Of a DNA stretch of 64,000 bases, positions 44,265 to 57,809 are shown piece after piece. The DNA is taken from positions 1,753,627,795 to 1,753,691,794 of the forward strand of contig NC_056725.1 of NCBI RefSeq assembly GCF_019279795.1, read 5' to 3'. Under the pieces are notes generated by a model. It ran no database searches. It was given only the letters and a program-made list of their open reading frames with translations, and was not told where the DNA came from. The position numbers and the translations under genes are program-made. Position 1 is the stretch's first letter. The number at the start of each line of letters is the position of its first letter. The stretch comes from Protopterus annectens (Eukaryota > Chordata > Ceratodontiformes > Protopteridae).

Positions 44265-45233
44265 GTGTCATATAGACCCATAAGTTTACTTTCTTGTGAA
44301 AAAATAATGGAGAAGGTTATTTTGGATAAATTATTGCCCGAACTGGAAAGGTTTGGACTTCAAACCATACACCGGCATTCATGTGTTGAAAATAGATCTA
44401 TAGCCACCTCTAACATTTTATTCTATAACACTAATAATAGTTACAAATGGAAATTTGTGCTGTTGTGTAATTTATATAGACTTAACCTCAGCATTTCATA
44501 GGGTCATACAAAAAACACTGATCAATAAATTGGAACAACTAGGTATAGATGTACTGTCGATAACATGGTTAGCTGCATGGCTTATGAATCCAGCAAGGCA
44601 AGTATCATACAGCAATTGAACAGGTGAAATTCTAGTTTACAGTCAAGGTGTCTCATGGGGCTCTGTTATAGGCCCACACTTACTTGGTATGCATCTTCCA
44701 GATCTATCTTTTTCATCTGAGATTTTCTACAGTCTGTATGCAGTTGACCTGATAACTGGGAAACTGCTTACATGTGTTACGGATAGGGCATGTTTGTAAA
44801 AGAACTTGACTACACTGACCATTAGTGCACAGGAGAATAATATGTTGATAAATACATCAAAAACTAAGCATATGAAATTCAGGAGATATAAACTGAAAAG
44901 TGAATATTTAATATTCACACAGTGATTGACTCTGTAGCTTCATTTAAGGTTCTGGGTATATAGGTAGATCCAGCATTGAGTTTTTCTAATCATATCAACC
45001 AATTGGCTAATGACTGTTATAAAACTATAACTTGTATAAAAAGATTTATAAAGTCTAGGAAATCAGAAATGATGAAATCACTGTTTGCAAGTTACATTAG
45101 ACCCAAACTAGAGTGTGGAATAACAATATGGAAACCTTATAAGAAAACAAGGATGAGTAAATTGGAAAGAGTACAGCGGAAATACACTAAGGACATCCAT
45201 GGATGTGAAATTTTAAGTTATTATAAAATCTAA
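44265..45233 (+). pseudogene. Reverse transcriptase region of CR1 copy C
   Basis: Contains SYRPISLLSCEKIMEKVILD, a worn palm region near 44470 (LNLSISFHRV-like), a GSVIGP-type block near 44655, and LYAVDLITGKLLT near 44735 in place of the FADD block. After these come CIKRFIKSRKSEMMKSLF and YIRPKLECGITIWKPYKK near 45040-45140. Frame changes and stops make it non-functional. Confidence 0.7.
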
Positions 45234-45594
45234 AATATCTGAATTTGAACAATGTCTCATAGATATTTAAGAGGCTTTCTTCAGATAGGCAAGCATTTAG
45301 CAACACTACTACTGGCAATGTCTGGGATTATTAAAAAGTGGTAGAGAATCATAAAACACCCTATGTAGAAGACTATATAGGAATGAGAGGTGTACTAATT
45401 GGCTCTCTCAGACAGTATCTGATGTGTGGTATAGACTACCAAAGCACATTAAGGCAAACACTACTTTAGATATTTTTTAAGAAATATCTGGACAGTTGTT
45501 ATAGGAATGATTGTTTTGGTATATTGTCAAACTAACTAACCCAATGGAAACACTGCACTCAGGCAGGTTCAGGAAATCTGTAAAAAATAAACCG

Positions 45595-46470
45595 CTCCAA
45601 TAGAATAAACTCAAACTTTAATAAATCAAACTGAAAGGTAAGCACTTTCAATTTGTTTGATATAAAACTTTATCAGACAACAACCATACAGTGAAATCAT
45701 TATTTAAATCCCCCATGATCACGTGACTGATTATGGGCCAATGAGAGATTCACAGTACACCCCCTCAAAAAAACAAACAAAGAAAAAAAAACGCTAAAAC
45801 AGTCAAACAAAACTAAACTTAATTAATTGCAAAATCAATGTTTGATTCCTGAATATCCAACTAATAAAAATATTCCAACACAATAAAAATATAACAAATC
45901 AAGTTTTCAAGATGGGGACAATGCTAACCTGTTTGTTAAGCCTGAGCCAATTGGAAGCATTCTAGAAGAGCTGCCAGAATATTTCCCTGATCTCTAGACG
46001 TACATTCCAAGCACTACCTCTAGGATCATATCTAATCTGTTCCACAACAAAATTTTAAAGTGTGCCAGAAAATTCCTGAATATGTTTATAAAGTACATTG
46101 GTACTTTTCTTCCTACAAATATCGTAAAGATGCTCATACACCCTTTCCCAGAGCTTCCTCTCAGTTTTACCAATATAAAAGCTCCCACATTGTTGACAAA
46201 GTGCCATGTATAGGATGACCTTACTGTCACAATCCCCTTTCATCGACATTTTAAAAGATTGGTCCCTGATCACAAATCTGTCGCCTGTGGGCATGTAGCT
46301 GCATAATGAGCATCTACCACAGCTATACATACCTAAATTTTTTGAAGGGCTGTAACGGCCATTCTCAACAATGTTCTTGAGTGTACATCCCCATTGATAC
46401 ACGATAATGGGCCTGTCCCCCATCTTTTCCTTTACAAATCTATCATCATTAAAAATACTCCAATTGGAGT
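45595..46470 (-). mobile_element. Penelope-like element fragment with GIY-YIG endonuclease (fossil)
   Basis: The minus strand from 46423 carries a Cys-rich block (CGRCSLCSYM) and then CGSFYIGKTERKLWERVYEH near 46160-46230. This is the GIY-YIG endonuclease region that marks Penelope-like elements. A terminal-repeat-like motif with TTGTCTGATAAAGT follows near 45665-45690 in element sense. Only the 3' part is present. The reverse transcriptase is missing. Confidence 0.8.
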
Positions 46471-47639
46471 TAATGTATCCTTAGTGACCACTGGACTGAC
46501 AGACCTCATTGCAGTACTTTCATATAGAACTTGGCACGTGGAACTAATGTAATAGCAACTACCATTGACCCTAGGATTTAAAGAATCAGTACAGCAGGTA
46601 GCCTCTGAGGGATAAGAACTTGAGCTTGAAGATGTAATGACAGTCTGGAAGGAAGAATCCTGCCTATCTGTGTAGTGGTGTTCAGATGGCACTGTATGAA
46701 CTCTAAGGCCTGCAGTGGCTCTAGTTTGGACTTCTCAAAATTTACCTTGATTCCTATGGCAGAGCACAAGGAATCGCAAGAATTAAAGCTGCTTTAGACA
46801 TAGCCATAATTAGCCAGTTGTCCATGTACTGAAAAGTCCAAAATCCCTGTAGCCTGACCTGGGCTGTTATCGTTGCTATGAATTTGGTGAACACCCGGGA
46901 ACTGTGGTGAGTCCAAAGGGCAGCACATGAAACCAATAAAACTGGCTCCCAGCCAGAATGCAGGAACCTCTGAATTGTCTGGCTATTATGTGGTAATAGG
47001 GATCCTGAATGTCTACCGAGTACATCCAGTCATCCTTCCTCAGCAGCAGTAGCATGAATTGGACTGTGACCATCCAGAGCATAGTCTACTTGATAAGTAG
47101 GTTTAGTCTGCTTAGGTCCAAAATGAGCCTGAGATCCTTGCTTTTCTTCAGCACCAAAAAGAATCTCCATTAGATTCAGCATCCTTACTGGTCTGTTGAG
47201 ATCACCTTCTTTGCCAGGGTGGAACATTCAGAATGGTCTTTTGATAAAGTTTTAGAAATGTTTGAAGGGGGTTACCTGTAGCCTCTGGTGACAACACAAC
47301 ACCCAGGCATTTGTGGTGATGGCCTCCAAAGCTTGAGGGTGGACAGCCAAGTACCCCTGACTGTCTCCAGTGAGCAACAGCCAGGAAAACTTATAGGAGC
47401 ACTGAAAGAGTTTGCCAGAGAAATAATTCGTAAACCCCTGTTTCATCTCCTGTTCCTGGGGTAGCATCTGTTAAAGCCCCCCCCCCCGATCTGGGGCACT
47501 ACCTCCAGGAGCTTCTTGGGCAAACTGTTGGGATTTTCTAAGGAACTATCTACCTCATGTCTGGTTACATGAAAGAGTCCTATGATGGGGGGTGGGGGGA
47601 TGGATCTCAATGGCAGACATTCTGTAGTATTCTTTGCTC

Positions 47640-48795
47640 ATTTTATTTATTTAATTTATTTTATTTCACATTTGTTAACCGGGTTAGTCCAACTGAGCAG
47701 TTATAGCCCATTTTCAAAGGAGACCCGAGGAGAAAAGCTCCAAAACATCAATAAATACATAGTAGCAACAGTAGGCTTAAACAGCAAATAAATACAATAT
47801 AAGAAAAATAACAAGAAACAGTGAACAAACACTAAATACAGCATAATTTTGATAGAGTATAAGCCTTATAGAAATGGATAAGAAACTTTTTGGAGGTACA
47901 TGTCTCAGAAAAGACAATAAAAAGCAGAGCTATATGGATTATACCATTACCAGACAGGAACTTCAATGGTTAGATAAATTTGACTAAAATACAGAAGTTA
48001 TGTAGCAAAAACAGGTTCTTCAGGTAGGATCATGGCATGGGCAGATCCAGTTGGTTTGGAAGAGTAGTTTTAGTTCTTTTTTGGAGCTTGTTGGTTGAGT
48101 GATGTTTCATAAGTTAAAGGGTATGCTATTCTAGGTTTTAGTAATAGAAGATTTGTAAAGGAGATTGACTATGTTAAGTTTAAGTGTATATGTTTCCAGA
48201 AGAAGTTGATCAGAGCTATGCAGGAAGAGTAAGGGGGATAGTATGAGACTAAATTTCAGAGGGAGGGGCAGGAAGTGGGTTTGTTAAGTATACTGTATGT
48301 TAGATGTAGTCGGGATAGTTTTATCTGATGGGTGAATTCAAGCCACTGTAGCTTGCATAGGGCTAAGCAGTGGTGGGTTGGGTTAGGAAGGTTGACACCA
48401 AATTTGGCAATTTTATTGTAGGTTTGCTCAACTCTATAGAGTAAACTGGATTGAAGATTGGTGAAGACTGTTGAACCATAGAAAAGACTGGGGAGAAGGT
48501 AGGCTTGGGCAAGGGATTGTCTAGATTCAGCAGAAAGGAATTTTGAGTTGCGGTATAACAAGCCATGTTTTTGATTTGTTTTGTTTATTGCATGGTGAAT
48601 ATGTAATCAAATTTTAATTGATCATCAATAATCCTTCCAAGTAATTTGGTGTGAGATTCTGCATTGATTATTGTGTTATTAGGAGAGGAGATGACGTTTG
48701 TCTTGAGGTGGTCATTGTTTTTTGGGAGAAAGAGAAGTAACTTTGCTTTTTTGGGGTTAAGAATAAGCTGATTGTTATTTAGCCTTTTTTCTACA
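47640..48795 (-). mobile_element. L2-like LINE 3' fragment (minus), inside DIRS fossil 1
   Basis: The tail at 47640-47760 (TTTGTTAACCGGGTTAGTCC, then TCAAAGGAGACCCGAGG) is the reverse complement of the L2-like tail at 32185-32270. The minus frame from 48561 reads LAQAYLLPSLFYGSTVF and FGVNLPNPTHHC, matching AHSHLLSTLLYASPLL and FATGLPFRTHHC of the plus-strand element. Further up, LILNPKKAKLLLFLPK near 48740-48770 matches LILNHQKTKMLLFSPT. It is 5' truncated near 48795. Confidence 0.82.
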
Positions 48796-48829
48796 AGATG
48801 GAAAGATGGGCATGGTTAGAGGGTCCTTT

Positions 48830-49121
48830 CATAGCTCTCAACCGATCAGAGACAAATCTCAACAGAATCAGGGACAAATCCTCAAATAATCATGGACAAT
48901 CAGGGACATTTTTTAAATATTTGTACTATTAGCTTGAAACATTTGCAGAATAAGAATGTGGATTAATATAGATTTTCTGATGTAAAACGTCTAACTCTGA
49001 ATTACTATCATTACTTATTAAGGGCAATTCACCACCTTTTCTTCAGCAGTCACCAGTTTTAAGAGGGATTGAGGGACAGACCTACAATCGGAGTCTAAAT
49101 CAGGGACAGTTGAGAGGTCTG
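48830..49121 (+). mobile_element. hAT-like MITE, copy 2, inside DIRS fossil 1
   Basis: Ends CATAGCTCTCAAC and GTTGAGAGGTCTG with flanks GGTCCTTT (48822-48829) and AGTCCTTT (49122-49129), which agree at 7 of 8 positions. It is 292 bp long. The interior has several ATCAGGGACA-like repeats and differs from copies 1 and 3, so it belongs to a sister subfamily. Confidence 0.8.
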
Positions 49122-51290
49122 AGTCCTTTACTTTTAGTCCAAACAAGGCAGGATCATCAAATGGTGCATTCAAAAAGGACACATTACAGCATTCCAGGGT
49201 TTCAAATGCGTATACAAGCACGACTGCAAACTGCCATGCAGACAGTGCTATCCACTGCATTCAATAGCAAGCACATGGAAACATTGGAAATTGACAGCGT
49301 GGTCTCCATCTGAGTTAACTATCATCATTAACTTATGAATCTCAAATGTCATTGAGGATGCTAAGGATTTACAAACTTTGCTCAATAAATCCTTCTGCAG
49401 CCTAATAAGGTGAACCAAGTAGTTCAGTCCATAAAGTCAAAGGTCACTGAAGCATACGTGTGCTTCCCAAACCTGTCCAGGCCCTAGACTTTTTGTTCAG
49501 AGGTGGACAGTCACGATGTCTTTGCAGAGCTCCTTTTGGTGGCCTCAGCTAACAATCACATCAACTGTCAGTCCCTTCCCTCAACTTGCCCTGTCCTTTG
49601 GTGAGACTACAATCTTATCAGGCTTTTTAGGGATAGGCTCGATCACATTAAGTTCTCTCTATACACCTTCAAGACACCAAATCCATGACAGCATCTGGAG
49701 GGAGTACCTCCCAGGCCACGGATGGTCATGCTCTAAACGCCTCATGAAACACAGACTCCTGAGGGGAAAGGGGCTTTGGTGATCCATCCTCCCATTTGCA
49801 GAAATTGTAAATGACTACCAAAAGAGGCATCCTCATGGAAAATTAAAGGGAAATGTCCTCATTATCAAGGTTATTGTCTTACGCTAATCCAAGTGCTTCC
49901 ACTTGCATTGGTGCTTTGTGTGCTCCTCTGGAGGGTGATGCTGGAGAAAATCCTGAAGCTTCATGGGAGGCTATAACTTGGGTCTGCTCAAGGCTTTGTA
50001 ATTTAAGCAGTCTCTGGACAAAATGACATGTAACAGAAGACATAGGAAGGCTGGAGGCCCAGGCTGGAGCTGAGACAGAATGTGGTTGCTCAACTCCAGG
50101 ATGAGAACAAAATCCTTTCAATGACCTACAAAACTGACGTTCAGTCCAGTCAACTGGATATGGTCGCACATGGATCCAAAGGCATTGAAAAAGTGCCACC
50201 CCCCAGCTTGCAACCTGGTCGGATCCAAAGCAAAGAACAATACTGAGCTCTCCTAGGCTGAGGTAGCAAATGGCAAAAACAGCTTAGAAACCCTCAGAGT
50301 TGACTCCACCCTCCAGACTTCTCGGCTCAGGAATGTGATCTGCTCAAAAAAAAGTCAAAGTCGAATGTATCAAGGCTGTCAGTGCTAAAAATGACCATGT
50401 AGTTGGCACTAACAGAGGAACCCTGTGGCAAGAATTGGCTTCATGACCACCCGATCTGAAATTCAGACCAGTGTGAATGTAGAGGGATCTGCTCTCACTA
50501 TCCTTGGGATGAAGGGGGAGGGAAGGATCCCCAAGTCAATCTATGCCTTCACAAAGGCAGCATCATTATGTTTAAATCCATTTCCCTGAAACTTCTTGAG
50601 GATCTAACGGACCTACAGTACACCATCAAAGGTGGCTTAGAGGATTGGTGTATTGATCTGTCTGTATCCTATTATCTAAAAGTAGTGGACTGAACCCAAG
50701 GGGGCTGACAGCTCCAGTGAAAACCCTGGTTCCAGAGTAACAGCAGCTACTGAGGATTAGTACCAATATGGTTCCAATATCAAAGCTGAAGGCAGACTTG
50801 GGGCAGCCAAGGAAAAGGACTGGTATGGTTCGAAAGTCAGAACTGAGGAAGCTAGATATCAAGACTGGAGTGGTTCCACTACTGGATCTAAACACAGAGC
50901 CAAAGTAACAGAGGACCTGGGAGTCTTCTGTGCCAACTCAATCAACACAGCACTATCATTAAGATCTCTTCTTGCTTTCTCTTTTACTTCCTTCTTTAAT
51001 TTCTATCTTTATTCTTCCTGGATTTTTCAAAATGCTTCTTTCAAGTAGGATTGCTAGAAGTAGAAGGGCTGACACTGTAAAGACAGCATGGAGAAGTCAC
51101 TTGATAACCCACTTAGAGAACCTACCTGTTAGTGCTCTGGACACAAAGGATGTTCAGACGTCACACTACTGGTCCAAATGAGCAGCCTCTAAGCAATACA
51201 CACATTTGTCATGTGAACCTTGTGGTGTCAACTTGTGCCCACAGTCTATGCACTTCTTAAAAGCAAAAGCCATCTCAGCCATACCTTACA

Positions 51291-53080
51291 CAGGGGAAAA
51301 AAGCAGTTCACAATCAGCCACAAATATTTTTTTTAAGACAAAAAATATAAAGAAGCCCAAGGCCCAAACAATCAATCATGAGACTCCACAGACCAAACCT
51401 GTACAACATTTTAAACCTCACTTTTTTAACTAACACAAATGCAGAGAAGAATACATAAAAATAATAAAAAAAATAAAGCTAACAAAATAAACAGTAACAA
51501 ATGTAGAAAATAACTGCCAAAATTATAACATTATTATTGCCAGCTTTACATTCTGAATAAGAACTCCCCAGCGTTAATATCCCCAGTCCTTACATTACCT
51601 CTCAATCAAATCCAACTACAAACAGCTGTACAAATACTTTTAGATCCACTACTGCAAAATTCTATAACAAAATGACAGTCCAAACAGACACTAATCCCCT
51701 TTCAAAAGGCCAACCTATCAAATTTACAAGACCATGCCATTCTCTTAGATAAAATGTAAAAACTATACCTTCTCTAAAAATCATACAGATCCTTATCTTA
51801 GTTAAAAGTGAACAGCAGCAGTCAAGTTTTCATTGATTTGGCCATAAATATTTCACACAGTAAGTGCCCTCTATGCAGTTTGCTCCCACCTACAGTTCAC
51901 ATTTCAGCTTTTACCAAAGGCACTGTCATGTCCCACACACGCACATGTATGTACAATATAACAATACTGTATCAAAGAAAGAATGATTCAATATAACAAT
52001 TATCCCTGCACAGTTCAACTAAATACTCAACAAAGCAGCAATAAACTGCTTTCATGCACCCCCCCCACCACCCTTAAAAATATTGCAGTTAAATGTGTGG
52101 ATAGGCATTCTTCAAATATCTGACAGTTAAATAAAACTCCCAAAGGTCTATCAGAAATGTGGGGCGTGAGGTATACCTTTGATTGCTGATAACTGGCCAG
52201 TGCCTAACCAGCACTTAGCAGACTAAAAACAGTCTTCTCCATTCACAGTAGCACCTTTCACCACAAAGATTCCATTCCTCACCCCAAACTTCACCACCAC
52301 CCAAGTCCTCCATAAGGGAGAAATGAGAAGAAAGACATCAAAGCAGACACTTATGTGATCATATAGGTGCTCAAGCCCATTGCTCCACTCTTACTTCACT
52401 TGAATGCTTTGTCTTCTCAGTCTTATTCTTCCGCATCATCTCCTTTTGCACTCACTTCATGATAATGCTACTTTCTGTGATTTTGCAGTCCTCCTGGTTT
52501 CTGATGCCTGCCTCTTCTGTCCCCTTCCATAGCTTTATATACAACTCCAGATTTACCAGGAGACTCGTAGAGGTCATTAGGTGATTTTAAATCTCCCTAA
52601 ACCCTCCTCTGCTGTTCCCTATCTTTAAGGGAGGGAAGATCACAAATGCAGATAGTTGTGGTCACACTATCAGTTCTCCTTTTACAGTCTTTATAAGCCA
52701 CAAACAGGTGCCTCTGGATTTACCAAAACCACTTTATTAAACACAAAAAGCTTGTACCACCCTCCTGTCCATTTGGTGTTGCACAGAAAGATTCCCCTCT
52801 CCTCTGACTACCCCATGCGCTGTGATTTACAACCACCATAAACTGCCTTTCATGACAGTGCAGATTTTAATGACTTCCTTCAATGTCTTTTGCCAGTATA
52901 TCTGCCTCTTCCATGCAATTTTTCAGCATGACAGGGTAAGTAATGCAAACTGTGGTATCCATTCATCTCATGTTCTAAATGGCTGGGGCTAAGGGTACTC
53001 ATTGAATAAACAGTCATTCAGCACAAAACATGGCATCCAACATGCATCAGGCATTTCCTAAGTGCTGCCTGCTGCAGGAT
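51291..53080. other. Degraded sequence, no gene seen
   Basis: A-rich and C-rich low-complexity stretches with no convincing frame. 51386-51432 is a direct repeat of 54491-54538 (CACAGACCAAACCTGTACAA type, about 85-90 per cent similar). Confidence 0.35.
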
Positions 53081-53500
53081 TCAGTCCTTCATGTGAAGGT
53101 TATGGTACTTAAGCAGTAAGTGCCTAGGTTTATCATCCCTAATTCGCATCTGAACTAAGTGGGAGTAAAGATATGGAGCCTCGTTTGCTAAGTTAGAAAT
53201 CCATTCATCCAGGAAATATATATGATCTTGTCTTTTTAACTCTTCTGGCATTCCCAATATTTGAATAGTTTGCCTTTTTATCTGTTTTTTCCAGGTCATC
53301 TTGATGGGTTAGTAAAGCCTCTGTCATACTATACAGCTTATGTACTACTACTTGTCCTTACCATGATTTATGCTTCTGCAAATACCACAATTTGTCAGCT
53401 GCATGTGCTGAAAACTTTGTCATTGTTACCTTTTTCCCTACCTGCAAATCTCCCACTGGATTGTACTCATGCTGTCTGTCAGCCCCTCTAAATAGGAGAT
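53081..53500 (-). mobile_element. L1/Tx1-type LINE ORF1 fragment (minus)
   Basis: The minus frame reads RQTIQILGMPEELKRQDHIY, FLDEWISNLANEAP and DKPRHLLLKYHN. This matches the RNA-recognition region of L1-type ORF1 (ILGxPE...DHI.FLEEWI, then RPRxIIxK). Sequence further right is probably its coiled coil but is too decayed to follow. The matching ORF2 is not adjacent. Confidence 0.6.
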
Positions 53501-54490
53501 GACTCATCTAATTTTTTTCCTCCATTTTGGCATCTACTGCATCATGCACACTACTATCCACTGCACTGGACCACACCATGTATTTTGGTATATTATTACC
53601 CTCAAACTCTACTCCCCTTCCCCAATTAATATGCATTGATGTGACAGCAACATTTAAAAAAATGTATCCAAAGAATACCTGGCATATACTATATATACAA
53701 ATGGAAACAGCTGTGATAATATGACTTTTAGTAGGTAACATGGATATGCATCACTGTACTACTCTCAACTCAATCAGCTACCTGTTACAACTTTAGCTAC
53801 TTTATTGTTCAATATACTCATTGACAAAATATCAAATGATGGGTATTGTCCACCACAGCTCAGTTGACAACAGATTAGAAACCAATCTTATACTCTTAGA
53901 AATAATGATGGTTTTCAATAATATAGGCCCCCATTTACACTTGGTATGTGTGAAAAACCTTAAGAAAACAAATCTTGGACCATCTGTCCAAGGAAAATAT
54001 ATGCAAATGCTACAGAGACATGGGCTAACTCAACAGCACACTAATTCTTACTTTCCATTGTACTGATGGTTACCAGAAACACTGTCACATCGCCCCAGCA
54101 AAAAAAACACCAAACAACACAGAGAAATAGGAAATACTGAATCAAATAACAACAATTATCCATTCACTACACAAAATAGCAAATACCATATTAAACAAGA
54201 AAGAATGATTCCATACAATACTTTTTTCCAAACCATGCAACTAGCTTTGTCTGTTTAATCTACCTGAGGGTAAGAGTGATGAATAAGTGGATTTGCAGTC
54301 CATTACACCATAATAACATCTTAGAGTTGTGAGCTGTGCAATATGATTACGTACAATTCTATATTTATGATGAAGATCACTTTGTGTATTTAAGCATTTA
54401 TAATATATGATTTCTTGTAATTGTTGTTTAATGTTTTACTTATTCACCGTCGCACCTTGGTCATGTATTGCACATGCAGTCTGTCAAATG
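53501..54490. other. No firm feature recognised
   Basis: AT-rich sequence with short open stretches only. It may hold more of the L1 ORF1 remnant at its left edge. Confidence 0.3.
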
Positions 54491-54559
54491 CCACAGACCA
54501 AAACTGTACAACCTTTTAAACCATACCTTTTTAAACTAGTATAAAGGGAGAGGACTTCC

Positions 54560-54740
54560 AATTCAGTTAGAACACATCTTTGGGATGTGGGAACAAACCA
54601 GAAAACCGTGTGAATATCCACTTAGATTACAGGGAGGACACAGACACTGCTCCAAAGTTATCCCAACTAGGAGCCAAACTGCGGAACCAAGTGCTGTGAA
54701 TCAGTAATGTTGAACTACTCTTCCACTGTGCGACCCACCA
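54560..54740 (-). repeat. Old tRNA-like vertebrate repeat (SINE-like)
   Basis: ACATCTTTGGGATGTGGGAA, GGAGGACACAGACACTG and a final stretch CTACTCTTCCACTGTGCGAC resemble a repeat widespread in fish and amphibians. In that repeat a TTTGGGATGTGGGAGGAAAC block precedes a reversed tRNA-like end. This copy is divergent, and I recall the family without a name. Confidence 0.4.
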
Positions 54741-55789
<1,049 letters not shown>

Positions 55790-56460
55790 CTGGATTTCGT
55801 TTATTTTAGACTTACATTAATTAATGTATTTGGAATCATACTTATCAATATTGTCTGGTGTTGGCCTCCATACTTAAATACAACCCCATCTTCTATTTTA
55901 CAATTCAGCATCTATCTATACCATCTCTTCTGTTTACAGCAAGCCCTTACTTCTTGAACCTACAGCAACAAGCCCAATTGTTCTACTTCCTTCATCTTTC
56001 CCTTTATAATATCTCCTCATCTTAACTTTTAGAAAATGAGCACATCCCTAAAATATGACTCTCACATTACTAATAATGTCCGTCTCCCTCCTACTCAGCA
56101 ATCTCACATCTTATCACACACTACTGTTTATAAATCATCTGGCATCCCCAGTCACACTCTTAACTGCTTGTACATCCCTAAATACAACACAAACCTCTAC
56201 AATACATTTCACATTCATCTCTTCAAGCTTAAATATCTAAACTGCTCACATACCCTACCCAAAAATTAACTGAAAGCTAGTTTAAAAAAACAAGATGATC
56301 CCTGCAACACTGATCTTTATACCAGAAGTACACCTATGTGTAGATATTCAGCCTAATCCCAGCACATCTAAATTAATCTCAAACAAAAACTACTCATCCA
56401 GTACAATCCAACCCGCAGCTCAAGCACATGCCAACTACCACCACTAATATAGAAAAACAA
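55790..56460 (+). mobile_element. L2-like LINE 5' fragment with a worn 2A-like motif
   Basis: The plus strand is C/T/A-rich and reads HLCVDIQPNPSTSK near 56331-56372, in the place and context of GGDIHPNPGPPTS in the L2-like LINE at 29073. The surrounding composition is similar (His/Asn/Tyr/Pro/Ser-rich). It is more decayed, and the NPGP core is altered to NPST. Confidence 0.45.
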
Positions 56461-56469
56461 ACAAGCTTC

Positions 56470-57809
56470 AAAAAATTCTAGCTCTGCGGGCACAAGATCC
56501 CGCCTGCTGATCTTCATAATTAATCCGTGGTCTGCCTAGGCATTCCCCATGTGACAGAGGACTACAACATTTTTAAAGGGTTTGGCCCCAGAGAGCTGAC
56601 CAACTGCAGAAACAAACTGATTTTTAAAGGACTACTTCCTCCACATCCAGAGGTTTCAAAATGTAAGATAAATGAAGAGAAAGTACCAAAGGTTAAGGAC
56701 TCAGATTCAAAGAAAAGACCATTGGATATGACAGCCTCATCTATAACACCAAAGAAACACAGGTTGGAGGAGTGTTTGGTACATACACTGACATACATCT
56801 TCACCTCCAGATCACATTCCCTTAGTTTCCATTACTCTCCGGACTCGCGTGTTAAAGAATCTTCCAAAAAAAGGACTAAATAGTCTTAACTTCCACATCA
56901 TCCTCAGCTCTGTCAAACAAACCTCCCTGTTCTACAGGGGTACTTCTGAAGCAGACTTGGACGTTCCTCACATAGACACAGACAGAGATGGGAGACATTC
57001 TGTCCCCTTCGGCTCCAAAGGGGGTCAGATCCACCCAGTTTGCCCCATTCTGATTTTTTCACTGTCCACCACTCAGCAGTGATGCTTCCGGATCAAGCAC
57101 TTTCACACAAACCTGTGTACTCATTGCTAATCAGTTCCCAATTTAGGCTTCAAGGTTTACTGAGCCTACTCTCTTGGCTACGATTTTGGGGCAAGCCAGT
57201 CTCGGGACTGAGGAATCAACCTGATGTCTTTGACACCAGCTTTGTATCTGTTTTCAGGTCCATTGTTGCTGTTGGAGTCTTCTGCTTTCAACCATTCGTT
57301 TCCAGTTTCTGCATTGGAGCAATTCAACCTCAGGAGTTAAGAGCCTACTTTCAAGATGGGGACCATTTCTCTGACAGAAGGGACAGATTTCACCACCCAC
57401 GCAGGTTCCACAGATTTGAGCGAGATGAAAACAGTTTTTCAGATATTAGGGAGGATGACTGGTTCCCCAGCTGGAAGTTAATTACAGGTCTACCCAGGTA
57501 TGGTTGCACTGCAAGGCTCTCTCCCTGTCATGCCTCCTTCTCATCAGGTGTCATTGGATCAAAGGCGAGCTGAAAGTCACATCCCACCAGCAAAAATGGA
57601 AGGCTAGGTCCTCTGAGGAGTCAGACTCATTGTTTTATATTCCAAAAATACAGTAAGGAAGAAGAAGCACCTGTTAGTGACATGCTAGGGTTAATGTGCC
57701 AGAGAAAAGCTTGGCCCATTAAAACCGTCTCTCAGGATAAGGTGCTTCTCTTTGAGACTATGGCTCGACACCATCTACATCCTGGGTTGTACTTGCAGCA
57801 GACAAGCTT
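56470..57809 (+). mobile_element. DIRS-like retrotransposon fossil 2 (plus), gag part before the L1 insertion
   Basis: Near 56490-56640 the plus strand reads CGHKIPPADLH and VCLGIPHVTEDYNIFKGFGP, then RNKLIFKGLLPPHPE. This is the Cys/His N-terminal block of DIRS gag (CG..L...D.H..C..CLG..H). A basic, Ser/Lys-rich region (SKKRPLDMTASSITPKKHR) and an Asp/Arg/His-rich stretch follow. The element is cut at 57809 by a Tx1/L1 insertion. It is broken. Confidence 0.65.
57796..57809. repeat. Target-site duplication of the Tx1/L1 element (left)
   Basis: CAGCAGACAAGCTT here and CAGATGACAAGCTT at 63395-63408 agree at 12 of 14 positions and lie exactly at the poly(A) end and the other end of the L1 element. 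Confidence 0.7.

Larger units (their letters stand above)
41500..45590 (+). mobile_element. CR1-clade LINE of a second family (copy C), near full length, decayed
   Basis: In order: ORF1 with a charged N-terminal region (KLVVKVHRLGKEVSIVSKDH near 41560) and esterase blocks (42150-42390), a worn endonuclease start (MVFNARNISNK near 42710), and a microsatellite (43560-43649). Reverse transcriptase begins near 44265 with SYRPISLLSCEKIMEKVIL, passes a degraded catalytic block LYAVDLITG near 44735, and has the C-terminal KYTKDIHGCEIL near 45190. The 3' UTR runs to about 45590. Many stops are present. It is the same family as 27235-27795. Confidence 0.75.
46470..51290 (-). mobile_element. DIRS-like retrotransposon fossil 1 (minus), interrupted
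   Basis: In element order: a gag start near 51275 with a Cys/His block (KKCIDCGHKL, then KCVYCLEAAH), the rest of gag to about 49.1 kb, and a pol region from about 47590 to 46470. Pol blocks include DWMYSVDIQDPYYHI near 47020, FHVLPFGL near 46940 and KVNFEKSKLEPLQALEF near 46710-46750. These match DIRS-type reverse transcriptases. A LINE (47640-48795) and a MITE (48830-49121) lie inside it, and its 3' part with the recombinase is gone. It is old, with many breaks. Confidence 0.75.

Noticed and set aside
50626-50895. Ser/Phe/Leu-rich minus-strand frame as a host gene
   Set aside because: It lies within the DIRS gag region and is most simply part of that fossil read in a side frame.
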